Shown here one piece after another: positions 41,832 to 49,473 of a stretch of DNA of 64,000 bases. The translations under genes were made by a program, and so were the position numbers. The notes beneath the pieces were generated by a model that was not told where the DNA came from, did not search any database, and saw nothing but the letters and a program-made list of their open reading frames with translations. The DNA is from CAZPXH01 sp964591085 (GTDB taxonomy: Bacteria; Spirochaetota; Spirochaetia; DSM-27196; CAZPXH01): contig CAZPXH010000009.1 in assembly GCA_964591085.1 (NCBI GenBank), positions 1 to 64,000 on the forward strand. The letters run 5' to 3'. Position 1 is the first letter of the stretch, and every line of letters begins with the position of its first letter.

Positions 41832-43751
41832 ATGGCCCGTTTCTTTGCCGATAAAAGGCGACTGATCATTATTGGCGGCATTGCGCTTGCCGTGCTGCTT
41901 GCTGGCGGCGGAGCGTTCCTGCTCAGCCGCGCCGGCGGTGGAAACTCTGCACGGGACAACGCGGTGATCCTTGCGCGGGACTACCTGGAAAATAACCAGT
42001 TTGACCGAGCCCTGGACATCGTTGATGGGATCTTGCTGGAAGATTCCGGCGACCAGGACGCCCGCGAACTGAAGCAGGAGATCCTGGACGCAAAGGCCGC
42101 CTTTGATTCGGCGCGGCGGGAGGAAGAACTCGCACGGCTGGAACAGAACCAGGAGAACCCGGGAGCGGATTCGGTTCGCCAGGCAGAGGCAGCGGCGCGA
42201 GCCGCAGAATCCGCCGCCCGCCAGGCCGAGGCAGAGCTTGCTTCCCGACTGGAAGATCAGCGGCTGGAACAGCAGCGGCGGCAGGAACAGGAAGCGGCCG
42301 CTCGCGCTGCCCAGGAAGAGGCCCGCCTGGCGGCGCTCAGCCAGGAGGAACAGCAGCGGCAGCGGGAGATCAGCCAGCTCCTCACCCGGGCCAACCAGTC
42401 CCTGGAGCGTGAGGAGTTCCTGCAGGCTCGGGGATTCCTGAACCAGGTCCTGGAGATTGATGACGAGGAACCCCGGGCGTTTGCAAGCTTTGCGCGGAGC
42501 TACGTGGAGGAAGACGTGAGCGTTGCCTCCAATCGGGAGCTGGCACGGACCTATGCGCAGCGCGCGATCAGTGCGGATCCCAGCCTGTGGGAGCCCTACT
42601 ACGCGCTTGGCCAGGTCTTTCATGAAACCCAGAACCTGGACGCCGCAATCCGGGAGTACCGAAACGCCGCGGACCGCGCGCCGGACAATGCCCGCGTCTA
42701 CTTTGAGCTGGGAAACGCCCAGTTTGACGCACGGCGCTACGCCGATGCCCGCCAGTCTTACGAGACCAGCGTCTTCCTGGACAACACCAACGAGGACGCT
42801 TTCTTTAACCTTGGGCTGACGCATGAACGCCTGGGCTCCAACAGCGCCGCTCTTCAGGCCTTCCAGACCGCTGTAGCGGTCCGAGGTGACTACGCAACCG
42901 CACACTTCAAGGTAGGCGATATTCTCCGCAAGACCGGCAATCTTGTCGGCGCGGTAGAAGCGTTTCAGCAGGCCATCACCCACGATCCGGATGAGGACCG
43001 CAATCATCGCGCGCTCGGGCTTGCACTGCTGGAGCAGGGACAGCGCCAGGAGGCACTTGTGGCCTTTGAGCAGGCCGTGGCGCTGGGTGCGAGCAGCGCA
43101 ACGAACAACTACAACCTGGCAAACGCCAACTACGAGCTGGGTCAACTGGAGACCGCGCTACCCTACGCTGCAGAGGCTTTGCGGATTGAGCCAACCAACG
43201 CGGTGTACAACTACACCCTTGCCCTGGTCATTGACGGTCTGGGCGAAGCGGGGACTGCGACCCGGTACTATCAGGAAGCAATCCGGCTGGATCCAAGCTA
43301 CCTTGCGCCGCGGATCAACCTGGGGATTGTGCAGCAGGAGGCCGGTCAGCTGGATGCTGCCCTGGAAACTTTCCTGACCGCCTATCAGATTGCGCCCGGG
43401 TCAGCCGAGGTCAACAACAACCTCGGCAACGTGTATCGCTTGCGTGAACTCTACGACGATTCTATTCGCCACTACGGGCTCGCCATTGACGCGAGGCCGA
43501 ACAACGTACTTACCCGGTACAACCTGGCCCTCAGCCTTATTGCCACCGAGTCCCTGGCGCAGGCAGAGCGGGAGCTTCAGACGGTGTTGAATCTGGATGA
43601 CCGGTACTGGCCTGCCTACCATCGCCTTGGTGAGGTGCTTATCGCCCGGGACCGTCCGGATGAAGCGCGGGGTTACCTGGAAGATCTTGTTTCCGGAAAT
43701 CCCTCTTACGCAGAGATCAGCGAAGTTCAGCAGCTTCTCGCCGGTCTCTAA
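41832..43751 (+). CDS. Membrane-anchored TPR protein with coiled coil
   Basis: 639 residues. One N-terminal membrane helix (about 11-32), a first TPR-like pair, then a long Ala/Gln/Glu/Arg coiled coil (about 85-180), followed by about ten TPR units to the C-terminus (for example AIREYRNAADRAPDNARVYF and ALVAFEQAVALGASSATNNY). GGGGAGGGG before ATG 41832 is a strong ribosome-binding site. Proteins of this layout occur in spirochaetes, among them T. pallidum TPR antigens; that comparison is by memory and not searched. Probably a periplasmic scaffold. It follows the smaller TPR gene in the same direction. Confidence 0.75.
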   Translation: MARFFADKRRLIIIGGIALAVLLAGGGAFLLSRAGGGNSARDNAVILARDYLENNQFDRALDIVDGILLEDSGDQDARELKQEILDAKAAFDSARREEELARLEQNQENPGADSVRQAEAAARAAESAARQAEAELASRLEDQRLEQQRRQEQEAAARAAQEEARLAALSQEEQQRQREISQLLTRANQSLEREEFLQARGFLNQVLEIDDEEPRAFASFARSYVEEDVSVASNRELARTYAQRAISADPSLWEPYYALGQVFHETQNLDAAIREYRNAADRAPDNARVYFELGNAQFDARRYADARQSYETSVFLDNTNEDAFFNLGLTHERLGSNSAALQAFQTAVAVRGDYATAHFKVGDILRKTGNLVGAVEAFQQAITHDPDEDRNHRALGLALLEQGQRQEALVAFEQAVALGASSATNNYNLANANYELGQLETALPYAAEALRIEPTNAVYNYTLALVIDGLGEAGTATRYYQEAIRLDPSYLAPRINLGIVQQEAGQLDAALETFLTAYQIAPGSAEVNNNLGNVYRLRELYDDSIRHYGLAIDARPNNVLTRYNLALSLIATESLAQAERELQTVLNLDDRYWPAYHRLGEVLIARDRPDEARGYLEDLVSGNPSYAEISEVQQLLAGL

Positions 43752-43795
43752 CCGGAGCTCCGCGGAAGCTCACCGCCTCGAGTTCCCTGAGCATA

Positions 43796-43817
43796 GCGGT
43801 CTCAGCGAGCCGACCGC
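43796..43817. terminator. Possible bidirectional hairpin between TPR gene and mutL
   Basis: GCGGTC (43796-43801) and GACCGC (43812-43817) can form a six-base stem with a ten-base loop, in the 69-base gap between two convergent genes. There is no clear T-run. A second weaker inverted repeat (GAGCT/AGCTC) precedes it. Confidence 0.3.
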
Positions 43818-43820
43818 GTG

Positions 43821-45653
43821 TTAGTCCCTTGAGACAGCGGCTCTCAGCTCTGAGCGGCTGAAGCGGCGGAACACGGGCCTTCCGTGCGGGCAGCGCGGAT
43901 CAGGATCATCGCCAAGCGAGTCCAGAATTGCCTGAGCCGCATCCGGATCAGGCAGGTCTCCCGCCTTGAGAGCCGCTCGGCAGGCCCGGTTTGCGAACAA
44001 TGCCTGGGCCAGCGGCAGGGTCCCGCCGGGGAGCTGTTCCAGCTCCGCAAGCAGTGTCTGGGCGTTGCCGGAGAAGAGCAGCGGCACACCGATGAGCTCC
44101 CACTCGCCCGGAGCGCGCCTGCGTACGCCTATGCCCGCCCGGCCAAGTTCTCCCTGGCGCTCAGCAAGGCGGAGATCGACCGCCGGATCCACCAGGAACG
44201 GCAAGGGAATGAGCAGGTGCTGGCTGGTGCCGGTGGCCAGGAAGGCCCGGTAGAGCTGTCTCTCGTGCGCGGCGTGGAAATCCACCACGTACAGCGCGGA
44301 ATCATCCTGAGCCAACAGGAATTCGTTGAACAGCGGCCCCCGGTACAGCAGACGGGCGCCAGGTGCGGGCCGGGCCGTGGGAGTGGTGGCCGTGACTTGC
44401 CCATCGTTCGATGCCGTATCGCGGACCTGCTCGCGGTGCGGCTCGCGCTCCGGCCCCCCAGGCAGCTCTGCCCTCCCCGCTGGCGCAAGCGCTGGCTTTG
44501 GCCCCGTCGCTGGCGCCAGCCCCGAGGATTCGGCGGCCCACCACCCCGGCTGCTTGGCCGTGATCGCGGGCTGTACCGTAGCGGAAGCGCCCAAGTGGTC
44601 CGATGCCCAGCGTTGCACCAGTTCCACCACCGCGTGGTGCATGTCACTGGCCCGGCGGAGCTTCACTTCCCGCTTGGCCGGATGGACGTTGGGGTCAACC
44701 AGGCCGGGATCCGCATCCAGCATCACCAGCGCAATCGGGTGCCTGCCGTTTGGCATGAGGCCCGTGTAGCCGTACTCGATTGCCTGAACAAAACGGAAAT
44801 CGGTCACCGGTCTGTGATTCACGCAGATCCGGATTCCACCGCGGTCACCGCGAAACAGTCCTGGCTCACCCAGGGCCAAGCGAATCCGAAATGCTCCGTA
44901 GTCGCCGGTGATCTCTTGCAGCAGCCGAGCCTGGACTGCTGGCCCCATCACCGCGGAAAAGCGCTCTGCGATGCTGCCGACTGCCGGGAGGGTGAGCGAG
45001 GTCCGTGCCCGCGGGTCGGCGCTCCCGGTGCTTGCCGCAAGTCCCGAGCGTGGGCTGCCGCCATCCGGTGGCGCGTCCGTCGGCAATGTGAGGAGGGTGA
45101 ATGCCACTTCCGGAAAGCCCAGGGCCCGGTTCTGCACCTCCCGGCGGACTGCCGCCGCCTCCGCACGCTCAGACCGGAGGAAGTTGCGCCTGCCGGGAAG
45201 CTGGTGAAAGAGCCTGCTCACGCGGACCATGGTGCCGCTGCCCCGGGGATGTGCTTGCAGAACCTGCTGTTCGCCTGCTTCAACCACCAGTCGTGATCCC
45301 TCACCGCAGAATGCAGTCTCAATCTCCAGCCGGGCCACGGCTGCAATGCTCGCCAGGGCCTCCCCGCGGAACCCCATGGTGCCCACCGTGTCCAGATCGT
45401 GTTCCGTGTGGATCTTGCTTGTGGCGTGGGTATGCCAGCAAAGCTCCAGGTCTTCCGGTGGCATGCCCGTCCCGTTGTCCGTAACGGAAAGCAAACCGAG
45501 GCCACCATGCAAAAAGGCCACCTCAATTGAGGTGGCCCCCGCATCAACTGCGTTGTCAATCAACTCCCGCGCTACCGCGGCCGGTCGGTCAATGACCTCG
45601 CCGGCCGCGATCCGCTGGGCTACGCCCGGTGGGAGCTTGCGAATCCGGCCCAG
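43821..45653 (-). CDS. mutL: DNA mismatch repair protein MutL, apparent CTG start codon
   Basis: About 610 residues from CTG 45653: (M)GRIRKLPPGVAQRIAAGEVI, the standard MutL start. GHKL motifs: ELIDNAVDAGA, VTDNGTGMP, SKI and GFRGEALASI. The C-terminal domain has DFHAAHERQLYR in place of DQHA-x2-E-x4-E, and CPHGRPVFRRF. Thus the endonuclease metal motif is partly changed although the CPHGRP block remains. MutL couples MutS mismatch recognition to downstream nicking. No ATG/GTG/TTG lies near the required start; CTG is preceded by AGGAGG at 8 bases, formed by the end of the FecR gene. The frame's usual gene call starting at an ATT/ATG in mid-GHKL would lose the first 30 residues. Confidence 0.93.
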   Translation of the reverse strand: MGRIRKLPPGVAQRIAAGEVIDRPAAVARELIDNAVDAGATSIEVAFLHGGLGLLSVTDNGTGMPPEDLELCWHTHATSKIHTEHDLDTVGTMGFRGEALASIAAVARLEIETAFCGEGSRLVVEAGEQQVLQAHPRGSGTMVRVSRLFHQLPGRRNFLRSERAEAAAVRREVQNRALGFPEVAFTLLTLPTDAPPDGGSPRSGLAASTGSADPRARTSLTLPAVGSIAERFSAVMGPAVQARLLQEITGDYGAFRIRLALGEPGLFRGDRGGIRICVNHRPVTDFRFVQAIEYGYTGLMPNGRHPIALVMLDADPGLVDPNVHPAKREVKLRRASDMHHAVVELVQRWASDHLGASATVQPAITAKQPGWWAAESSGLAPATGPKPALAPAGRAELPGGPEREPHREQVRDTASNDGQVTATTPTARPAPGARLLYRGPLFNEFLLAQDDSALYVVDFHAAHERQLYRAFLATGTSQHLLIPLPFLVDPAVDLRLAERQGELGRAGIGVRRRAPGEWELIGVPLLFSGNAQTLLAELEQLPGGTLPLAQALFANRACRAALKAGDLPDPDAAQAILDSLGDDPDPRCPHGRPVFRRFSRSELRAAVSRD

Positions 45654-45656
45654 GGC

Positions 45657-47990
45657 TTATTCCTCCTCGGCCGGTGCACCACCTCCCCCGCTGATGCGGG
45701 TTTCCACAGTGATGGATGGCGCGTAGCGCGGATTGCCAGTTACCGGATCGTACTGCAACGATCCGTCCTCATTGCGGAGCACCGTGGTAGTGACAACCAC
45801 TGCAATGTTCATAATCGGAGCAACGGGATAGATGATCTCACCCGAAAGCGTAGTGTTGGCGTCAAGCAGGCTTATCCCCTCAATCCCCTGGTCATACTCG
45901 GGGAACAGCGGCGCGCCGATGATCGTGGGAGCAAACCCGGTTCGCGTGTAGCTGATGCTACCCGTGAGGTCACCGTTGGAGAGGAAGTCAAAGGTTCCCC
46001 GAGGAATGCTCACCGTCATCGAGAGATCAATCAGGTCATCTTCGGTGATCTGCACCGTACCGTCCTCCAGCACCTGCCAGGGCCAGAAGTAGCCACCCGT
46101 AAGGGTCACCAGGTCAAAGAAGGTTCCACCGATCTCACCGTAGACACCGGTTGTCCGAATGGGATCGGTTCCGATGGTGTCGTTGGTCGCCGCAAGGGCG
46201 TAGTCCAGGGCGTCAATCACACGATCCCCGCGCAACCGCTCGTATCCCGGACCATAGAAGGACGGAATGAACTCACCAACAAAATCCCGGTACTCCAGGC
46301 GGTAGTCGATCGGTCCAATGTTCCCAAGTACACCGGAGGTCACGCCGTAACTGGCGATGATGTCGGTGAAGTCTCCCGAGAGGCCCTCTGCCCCGACAAA
46401 GGGACCGGCAGGAACGTCACCAAAGGCGTTCCGGAGGACCGGTACAAAGGTGCCGGCCTGGCCAAAGAGGGTTGCGTTCAGGGCATCAGCGTTCCGCAGA
46501 ATGCTGAGGCTGACGTCCGCGGCAGGGTTCACAAACACAGGATCCGCAGCGATGTAATCGGCGAATGCTGCTTCCGTTGACGGCAGAGCACTGGCGGGGG
46601 AGAGGTCCACCGCCGCACCGGCTCCAATGGACACGCCCCGGCCCAGGAAGACCCGGAGTCCGATCACCTCGGGGTTGCCAAACGAGTTCGTCAGTGCCTC
46701 AAAGCCCAGTCGCTCGCCCTGCAGGCCAACGTTGATTCCAACGCGGCGAATGGCCGGGAAATCGGTGTCGTTGGCAAAGTCCTGCATCACAATGCCGTAG
46801 CCAAGGCTCAGGTTGTTCAGGTTTCCAAGCTTGAAGAACAGGCTTGCGTCGTCCGCGCCACGGAGGAACGCATCCCGGTCATTGAACTCAATAAAGCGGA
46901 ACTTGAGCGCCGTGTCTGCGATCGCATCCAGTGCGGCCGCCTGGGTGTCCTCCTGGTCGGTACCAAAGGACCACTCGTCATTACCTGCGGGCCTATACCA
47001 GTCCTGCGGATCAAAGAGGTTGCTCTGATAGATGACCGGGAGATACAGACCAAAGTTCCAGCGGCCCAGAGCAAAGGCCGGCTGTCCGACCACCTTGCCG
47101 TAAGTCACACCATCAATGGTCACTGATCCCAGCTCAAAGCCCAAGGCATCCAGGGTATTCAGGACCCATTCCGGTGTCTGGTCTTCAAATTCGGGCTGTG
47201 CCGGCTCAACCGGTTCCGGTTCCGGTTCCGGCTCGGGCTCTGCCTGGGCAGCTGCCTCGTTGGCATCCTGGATGGCCTGCTGCGCCTGCTGTTGCACCTG
47301 CTGCACCTGCTCAAGCAGGTTGTTCAGGTCACGGCTCAGATTCTGCAGGTCCGGTGCCTGGAAACTCAGGAGGCCGTTCAGCGCTCCGGAGATCCGTTCC
47401 GCACCCCAGCCGACAACACCTTCATCAGGTGCAAAGCCGAATCCGGCCGGGACCTCCAGCTCGCCGTCCGGCGTTTCCACAAACAGGCTGCTGGAGCCGT
47501 CTTGTTCCGGAAGGGTGAAGATCTCGCCTTCACCGTCACCGCCAAGGCTGAAGTCCGTACCACGGACACCACCAACGGTGTTTCCGGTGCGGACCCGCAC
47601 CTGCTGGCCACTGCCCGTAAGTCCACGAGCCACCGCGCGGGCGCGGCCGCCACTAACCGAAAGGTTGGCGTCCGGGTTTTCAATCGGGCCAAGGGAGAAC
47701 GCAAACTCGGTGGGTCCGGACATTCTCATGCTGATCGTGGCACCGGCCTCGGTGGTCAGAACCACTTCCAGGAAGGTTCCCGCCGGGACCGAGATGGTTC
47801 CCGAGGTGTCCAGCGGAGAACCGTTCTCCAGCGGTGTGTCAAATCCGGCATCATCCACAAAGACGGCGCCGCCGGTTGTGAAGGCGACGGTACCGCCGGT
47901 GAACTGGGCGTTCGGCGGTTGTGACTGACCAAAGACAAGCCCGGTGACCGCGAGTGCCAGGATCAACAGGCTCAGGATCTTTCGACTCAT
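45657..47990 (-). CDS. FecR-domain protein with predicted outer-membrane beta-barrel
   Basis: About 777 residues from ATG 47990 (AAGGAG seven bases upstream; earlier in-frame ATGs at 47996 and 48017 are worse placed). A signal peptide (ILSLLILALAVTGLVFGQ) is followed by a FecR-like domain (about 50-155, with VSVPAGTFLEV-type strands and VRVRTGNTVGGVRGTDF), a Gln-rich coiled coil (about 215-250), a Glu-Pro repeat linker and then about 450 residues of alternating strands with aromatic ends typical of a barrel. An adhesin, porin or sensor role is possible. Its last codons carry the mutL ribosome-binding site, and the outer-membrane protein gene lies just upstream. Confidence 0.7.
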   Translation of the reverse strand: MSRKILSLLILALAVTGLVFGQSQPPNAQFTGGTVAFTTGGAVFVDDAGFDTPLENGSPLDTSGTISVPAGTFLEVVLTTEAGATISMRMSGPTEFAFSLGPIENPDANLSVSGGRARAVARGLTGSGQQVRVRTGNTVGGVRGTDFSLGGDGEGEIFTLPEQDGSSSLFVETPDGELEVPAGFGFAPDEGVVGWGAERISGALNGLLSFQAPDLQNLSRDLNNLLEQVQQVQQQAQQAIQDANEAAAQAEPEPEPEPEPVEPAQPEFEDQTPEWVLNTLDALGFELGSVTIDGVTYGKVVGQPAFALGRWNFGLYLPVIYQSNLFDPQDWYRPAGNDEWSFGTDQEDTQAAALDAIADTALKFRFIEFNDRDAFLRGADDASLFFKLGNLNNLSLGYGIVMQDFANDTDFPAIRRVGINVGLQGERLGFEALTNSFGNPEVIGLRVFLGRGVSIGAGAAVDLSPASALPSTEAAFADYIAADPVFVNPAADVSLSILRNADALNATLFGQAGTFVPVLRNAFGDVPAGPFVGAEGLSGDFTDIIASYGVTSGVLGNIGPIDYRLEYRDFVGEFIPSFYGPGYERLRGDRVIDALDYALAATNDTIGTDPIRTTGVYGEIGGTFFDLVTLTGGYFWPWQVLEDGTVQITEDDLIDLSMTVSIPRGTFDFLSNGDLTGSISYTRTGFAPTIIGAPLFPEYDQGIEGISLLDANTTLSGEIIYPVAPIMNIAVVVTTTVLRNEDGSLQYDPVTGNPRYAPSITVETRISGGGGAPAEEE
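45662..45667 (-). promoter_or_regulatory. Shine-Dalgarno AGGAGG that fixes the mutL start at CTG
   Basis: A perfect AGGAGG on the minus strand, formed by the last Glu codons of the FecR-domain gene, lies eight bases before CTG 45653. The spacing and the exact family N-terminus together identify CTG as the mutL initiation codon, or as a miscalled ATG/GTG/TTG. Confidence 0.75.
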
Positions 47991-48016
47991 AGTCATGCTC
48001 CTTGTACGCTGCTGCA

Positions 48017-49399
48017 TCAGAACAGCGAAATGGCGCTCTCCAACCCGGAGGTCACGTCAAAAGTGCCTTCGATTGGATCCCATTCAAGATCGTAGACCAG
48101 CGATATGACCGCTGCTCCTGTGCGATAGTTGATCCGGGCCTGCACAAGGGCGTTGGTCGGATCAAAAACTTCGCTGATGCTGGTAAGATATCGCTTGATG
48201 TAGGACGCATCAGCGCTGAAGCCGTACAACTCGGCGACTGTTAAGGTCCCCGTCAGAACGGGAAGCCGCTCGTCCAGGGGATCTACGGTCTCATAATCAA
48301 TGCCGAAGGGCCCGGAAATGGAAGCGGTGAAATTCACCAGATCGCCTTCCCCGCCGTCAAAAAAGTTGGGGATTCCAAAGCCTGTTGAAGCAAACCAGCC
48401 AACGTAGCCCGGGAACTCTTCTTCATCACTGGAGAGCACGGTGTAGCGGCTGACGCGGAAGGCGTCATAGCTTGAATCAAAGTAGCTGGGGATGAAGTTG
48501 GTTCCCAGGAAGCGCATCTGCGCACCGTAGTTCAGGAAGCCAAGAAGCCGGCCACCCACACCAAGCATCGCCCCGGTGCTGCCGCTCTGGAAAGCCAGAT
48601 CACCAAAGCTTGCCAGTGTGGCAACGCCGGACGTGAGAATAGGCAGGAAGACGTCAAACCCGAACATTGAAGCACTGTCCGGATCCGCCGGAATAGTCAC
48701 CACATCGGGATCTGCGTAGTAGTAGGGGTTGCTGTCTGCTGCAACCGTGAATCCCACTTCCAGCGCCGGAATGATGGGGACGTTCAGAGTCAGCAGCGGC
48801 CGACCAAAGATCCGGAAGCCGATCAGGTCCCAGACCGCCATGTTGGCAACAAAGGTCTCAATCCCCACAAACGGGAAGTTGAACAGCAGCCCGTCAACGT
48901 CCAGTTCAAGACCCGCCACGCGCTGTTCAGGAAGGAACACCGTGTTTCGGTAGCCTCCAACAAGGAAACCATTGCCCAGGGTTGAGCGATCCAGCTCCCC
49001 GAAGCGGGCGTAGAGGGAGTCACCCTTGTCGTTCCATCGAATGAAACGAATCTTGGGCAGGTAGAGCTCCAGGAACCCAAGTTCTGCAGCTTCCGGCGAC
49101 CAGTCCGCGCGTCGGATGGCAAACTCGTCCCCGTTTTCACCGCCGGTGAACGTGTAGTTGATGGTGACGTCCAGTCCCAGGCCCAGCTCGTTCTCACCAA
49201 TGGGGACAACAAGCTCGGGGGTAACCCGCAGCGACTGGAATACCTCGATCTCACCGGTTGCAGGATCCTCAAAGGATTGCACTCCGATCCCCAGATCAAG
49301 GCCGAACTGCGCACCTCCGGCATCCCCGGATTCCTGTGCGCTCAGGTTCATCGCCAGCAGTACGGTCAGGAAGACGCCGAGTAGTCGACGCAGGTTCAT
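48017..49399 (-). CDS. Predicted outer-membrane beta-barrel protein
   Basis: About 460 residues from ATG 49399, with GGAGG six bases before. A signal peptide (NLRRLLGVFLTVLLAMNLSAQ) precedes a mature part of alternating hydrophobic/aromatic strands and Gly/Asn/Asp-rich turns, for example NYTFTGGENGDEF and DSNPYYYADPDVV, ending in Phe (AISLF), a common barrel C-terminal residue. The final strand and length fit a 16-22-strand barrel. No known porin family was recognised. The chosen start discards an upstream extension of the same frame. A promoter match lies 30 bases upstream of the start; FecR-domain and mutL genes follow. Confidence 0.7.
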   Translation of the reverse strand: MNLRRLLGVFLTVLLAMNLSAQESGDAGGAQFGLDLGIGVQSFEDPATGEIEVFQSLRVTPELVVPIGENELGLGLDVTINYTFTGGENGDEFAIRRADWSPEAAELGFLELYLPKIRFIRWNDKGDSLYARFGELDRSTLGNGFLVGGYRNTVFLPEQRVAGLELDVDGLLFNFPFVGIETFVANMAVWDLIGFRIFGRPLLTLNVPIIPALEVGFTVAADSNPYYYADPDVVTIPADPDSASMFGFDVFLPILTSGVATLASFGDLAFQSGSTGAMLGVGGRLLGFLNYGAQMRFLGTNFIPSYFDSSYDAFRVSRYTVLSSDEEEFPGYVGWFASTGFGIPNFFDGGEGDLVNFTASISGPFGIDYETVDPLDERLPVLTGTLTVAELYGFSADASYIKRYLTSISEVFDPTNALVQARINYRTGAAVISLVYDLEWDPIEGTFDVTSGLESAISLF

Positions 49400-49428
49400 C
49401 TGCACCTCCAGAACGGTATTTTGCTTGG

Positions 49429-49458
49429 AGTATATACCGCCGGAAGCGCCCTTACCAA
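49429..49458 (-). promoter_or_regulatory. Promoter for the outer-membrane protein/FecR/mutL operon
   Basis: On the minus strand a -10 TATACT (49429-49434, five of six consensus bases) and a -35 TTGGTA (49453-49458, four of six) are 18 bases apart, in the 74-base gap after the 1612-residue gene. The -10 ends 30 bases before the start codon of the outer-membrane protein. Confidence 0.55.
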
Positions 49459-49473
49459 ACGGGCGGGCCGCTG

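Noticed and set aside
41775..43145. A 456-residue minus-strand open frame opposite the two TPR genes
   Set aside because: Antisense to well-formed TPR repeats; the plus strand has a ribosome-binding site and repeats.
47220..47330. Glu-Pro and Gln repeats that looked like a tandem DNA repeat
   Set aside because: They encode the linker and coiled coil of the FecR-domain protein and are not exact DNA repeats.
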